A stretch of 64,000 nucleotides of DNA, from contig NZ_QUKD01000008.1 of the NCBI RefSeq assembly GCF_003480915.1, forward strand, positions 151,854-215,853, written 5' to 3'. Positions within the stretch are counted from its first letter, which is position 1, and each line of letters starts with the position of its first letter. Origin of the DNA: Parabacteroides sp. TM07-1AC (GTDB taxonomy: Bacteria; Bacteroidota; Bacteroidia; Bacteroidales; Tannerellaceae). The translations under genes and the position numbers were made by a program. The notes beneath the pieces were generated by a model. The model made no database searches. It was not told where the DNA came from and worked only from the letters and a program-made list of their open reading frames with translations. Positions 63,294 through 64,000 of the stretch are shown piece by piece.

Positions 63294-64000
63294 TCAGACA
63301 ATATTCAAATCTTTAAATTGCTTTTGCTTTGAAATATTCCAGAAAGTAAAAGTCCTCAAAACATCTAAAAACAATCCGGCACTATTTCCCTTTCCAAAAG
63401 TATATTCTGCTCTGTTCTTTGAAGGTGCAACACCGGATATCGTTCTCAATATCATACCGGACTCCTCTTTACAATTATGAATAAAAGGAGAAGAAGCCCG
63501 GTTATCCTGACGACTGCCGATATTCACACAAGGTATCTGATAAGCAGGAGCCTCACGTATACCCGCACTGGAATTACCGACTATTAAGTCTGCATTTTTC
63601 AACAACGAAAGGAAATACTCAAAACGCATGGAAGGTATTAGCCGGAAACGCGAATTGCCTTTCAACTGACGATAAGCTTTCAATATGGTCTGCGATCCCA
63701 AATCATTATTCGGATAGATCACAATATAGTTATGGGTATCCGCCAGTAAAGCATCCACCAACTGCTTCACGTGATATTCTATCCGGTCATATTCCGTCGT
63801 TACAGGATGATACATCAGAATCCCATACTTATCATAAGGAATTTCATAATATCTTTTTACTTCCTCAATCCCGGGTAAACTGTCTGAAAACATAATATCC
63901 ATATCCGGAGAACCGATCACAAAGATCGACTGCTCCAACTCTCCCATCTGCATTAAACGACTCTTTGCCCTCTCATTGGCTACAAAATGAGTATGGCTCA
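63294..64000 (-). CDS. UDP-N-acetylglucosamine 2-epimerase, NeuC/WecB family (partial, C-terminal part)
   Basis: The minus strand is open from the window edge to the stop at 63294, about 235 residues. Upstream it reads SHTHFVANERAKSRLMQMGE, typical of the family, then FVIGSPDMDIMF, YGILMYHPVTTEYD, IVIYPNNDLGSQTIL and the signature IVGNSSAGIREAPAYQIPCV then NIGSRQDNR. This matches the hydrolysing (NeuC-like) type that makes ManNAc for surface sugars. The N-terminus lies outside the window, where a polysaccharide locus may begin. Confidence 0.9.
   Translation of the reverse strand, partial: SHTHFVANERAKSRLMQMGELEQSIFVIGSPDMDIMFSDSLPGIEEVKRYYEIPYDKYGILMYHPVTTEYDRIEYHVKQLVDALLADTHNYIVIYPNNDLGSQTILKAYRQLKGNSRFRLIPSMRFEYFLSLLKNADLIVGNSSAGIREAPAYQIPCVNIGSRQDNRASSPFIHNCKEESGMILRTISGVAPSKNRAEYTFGKGNSAGLFLDVLRTFTFWNISKQKQFKDLNIV

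Overview
The window is from a Bacteroidales chromosome, probably Parabacteroides or a close Bacteroides relative. Evidence: promoters of the TAnnTTTG (-7) class before many genes, an ECF sigma/FecR anti-sigma/SusC/SusD locus, a type III glutamine synthetase, the DapL route to diaminopimelate, and many host-glycan enzymes. No rRNA, tRNA or CRISPR array was recognised. Genus is inferred from gene content only.

Layout. 1-5.1 kb (minus): carB (cut by the left edge), carA and a long purF-type amidotransferase. 5.2-11.6 kb: SNF2 helicase, Tag-like DNA glycosylase, RhuM-type protein, two small membrane proteins and a divergent AraC regulator. 11.6-12.5 kb: gene-poor, with mobile-element relics and a palindrome array. 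12.5-20.9 kb: accessory stretch with an acyltransferase, an AT-rich patch holding a SIR2 protein (candidate phage defence), a UPF1-like helicase, a DUF169 protein and a GNAT enzyme. 21.0-30.8 kb: kinase-like TPR membrane protein, gltB, gltD, asnB. 31-41 kb: cupin, GH89 alpha-N-acetylglucosaminidase, ECF sigma, FecR, SusC, SusD. 41.5-48.5 kb: dapF, dapL, glnN, a small ORF, nadE. 48.5-55.7 kb: GH109-like protein and serine-type sulfatase, DEAD-box helicase, a 22-bp tandem array, recQ, a small wHTH protein. 55.7-59.2 kb: operon aguA-aguB-pabB-pabC. 59.2-60.8 kb: OLD-like ATPase plus a possible TOPRIM partner. 60.9-63.2 kb: membrane protein, wHTH regulator, CreD, with two copies of a likely operator. 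The right edge holds a partial UDP-GlcNAc 2-epimerase.

Themes. (i) Glutamine/ammonia metabolism is concentrated here: carAB, purF, gltBD, asnB, glnN, glutamine-dependent nadE and pabB. (ii) Host-glycan foraging: GH89, SusCD, GH109-like enzyme, sulfatase. (iii) Two candidate defence loci: the SIR2 protein and the ATPase/TOPRIM-like pair.

The least explained signal is non-coding. Five intergenic regions (1.7, 12.0, 30.9, 43.9 and 53.1 kb) each hold a short array of imperfect palindromes repeating every 21-24 bp. The spacing and architecture are shared, but the unit sequence differs completely between loci. Separately, two kinds of low-complexity, intergenic-looking repeat lie in frame inside the housekeeping genes carA and gltB.
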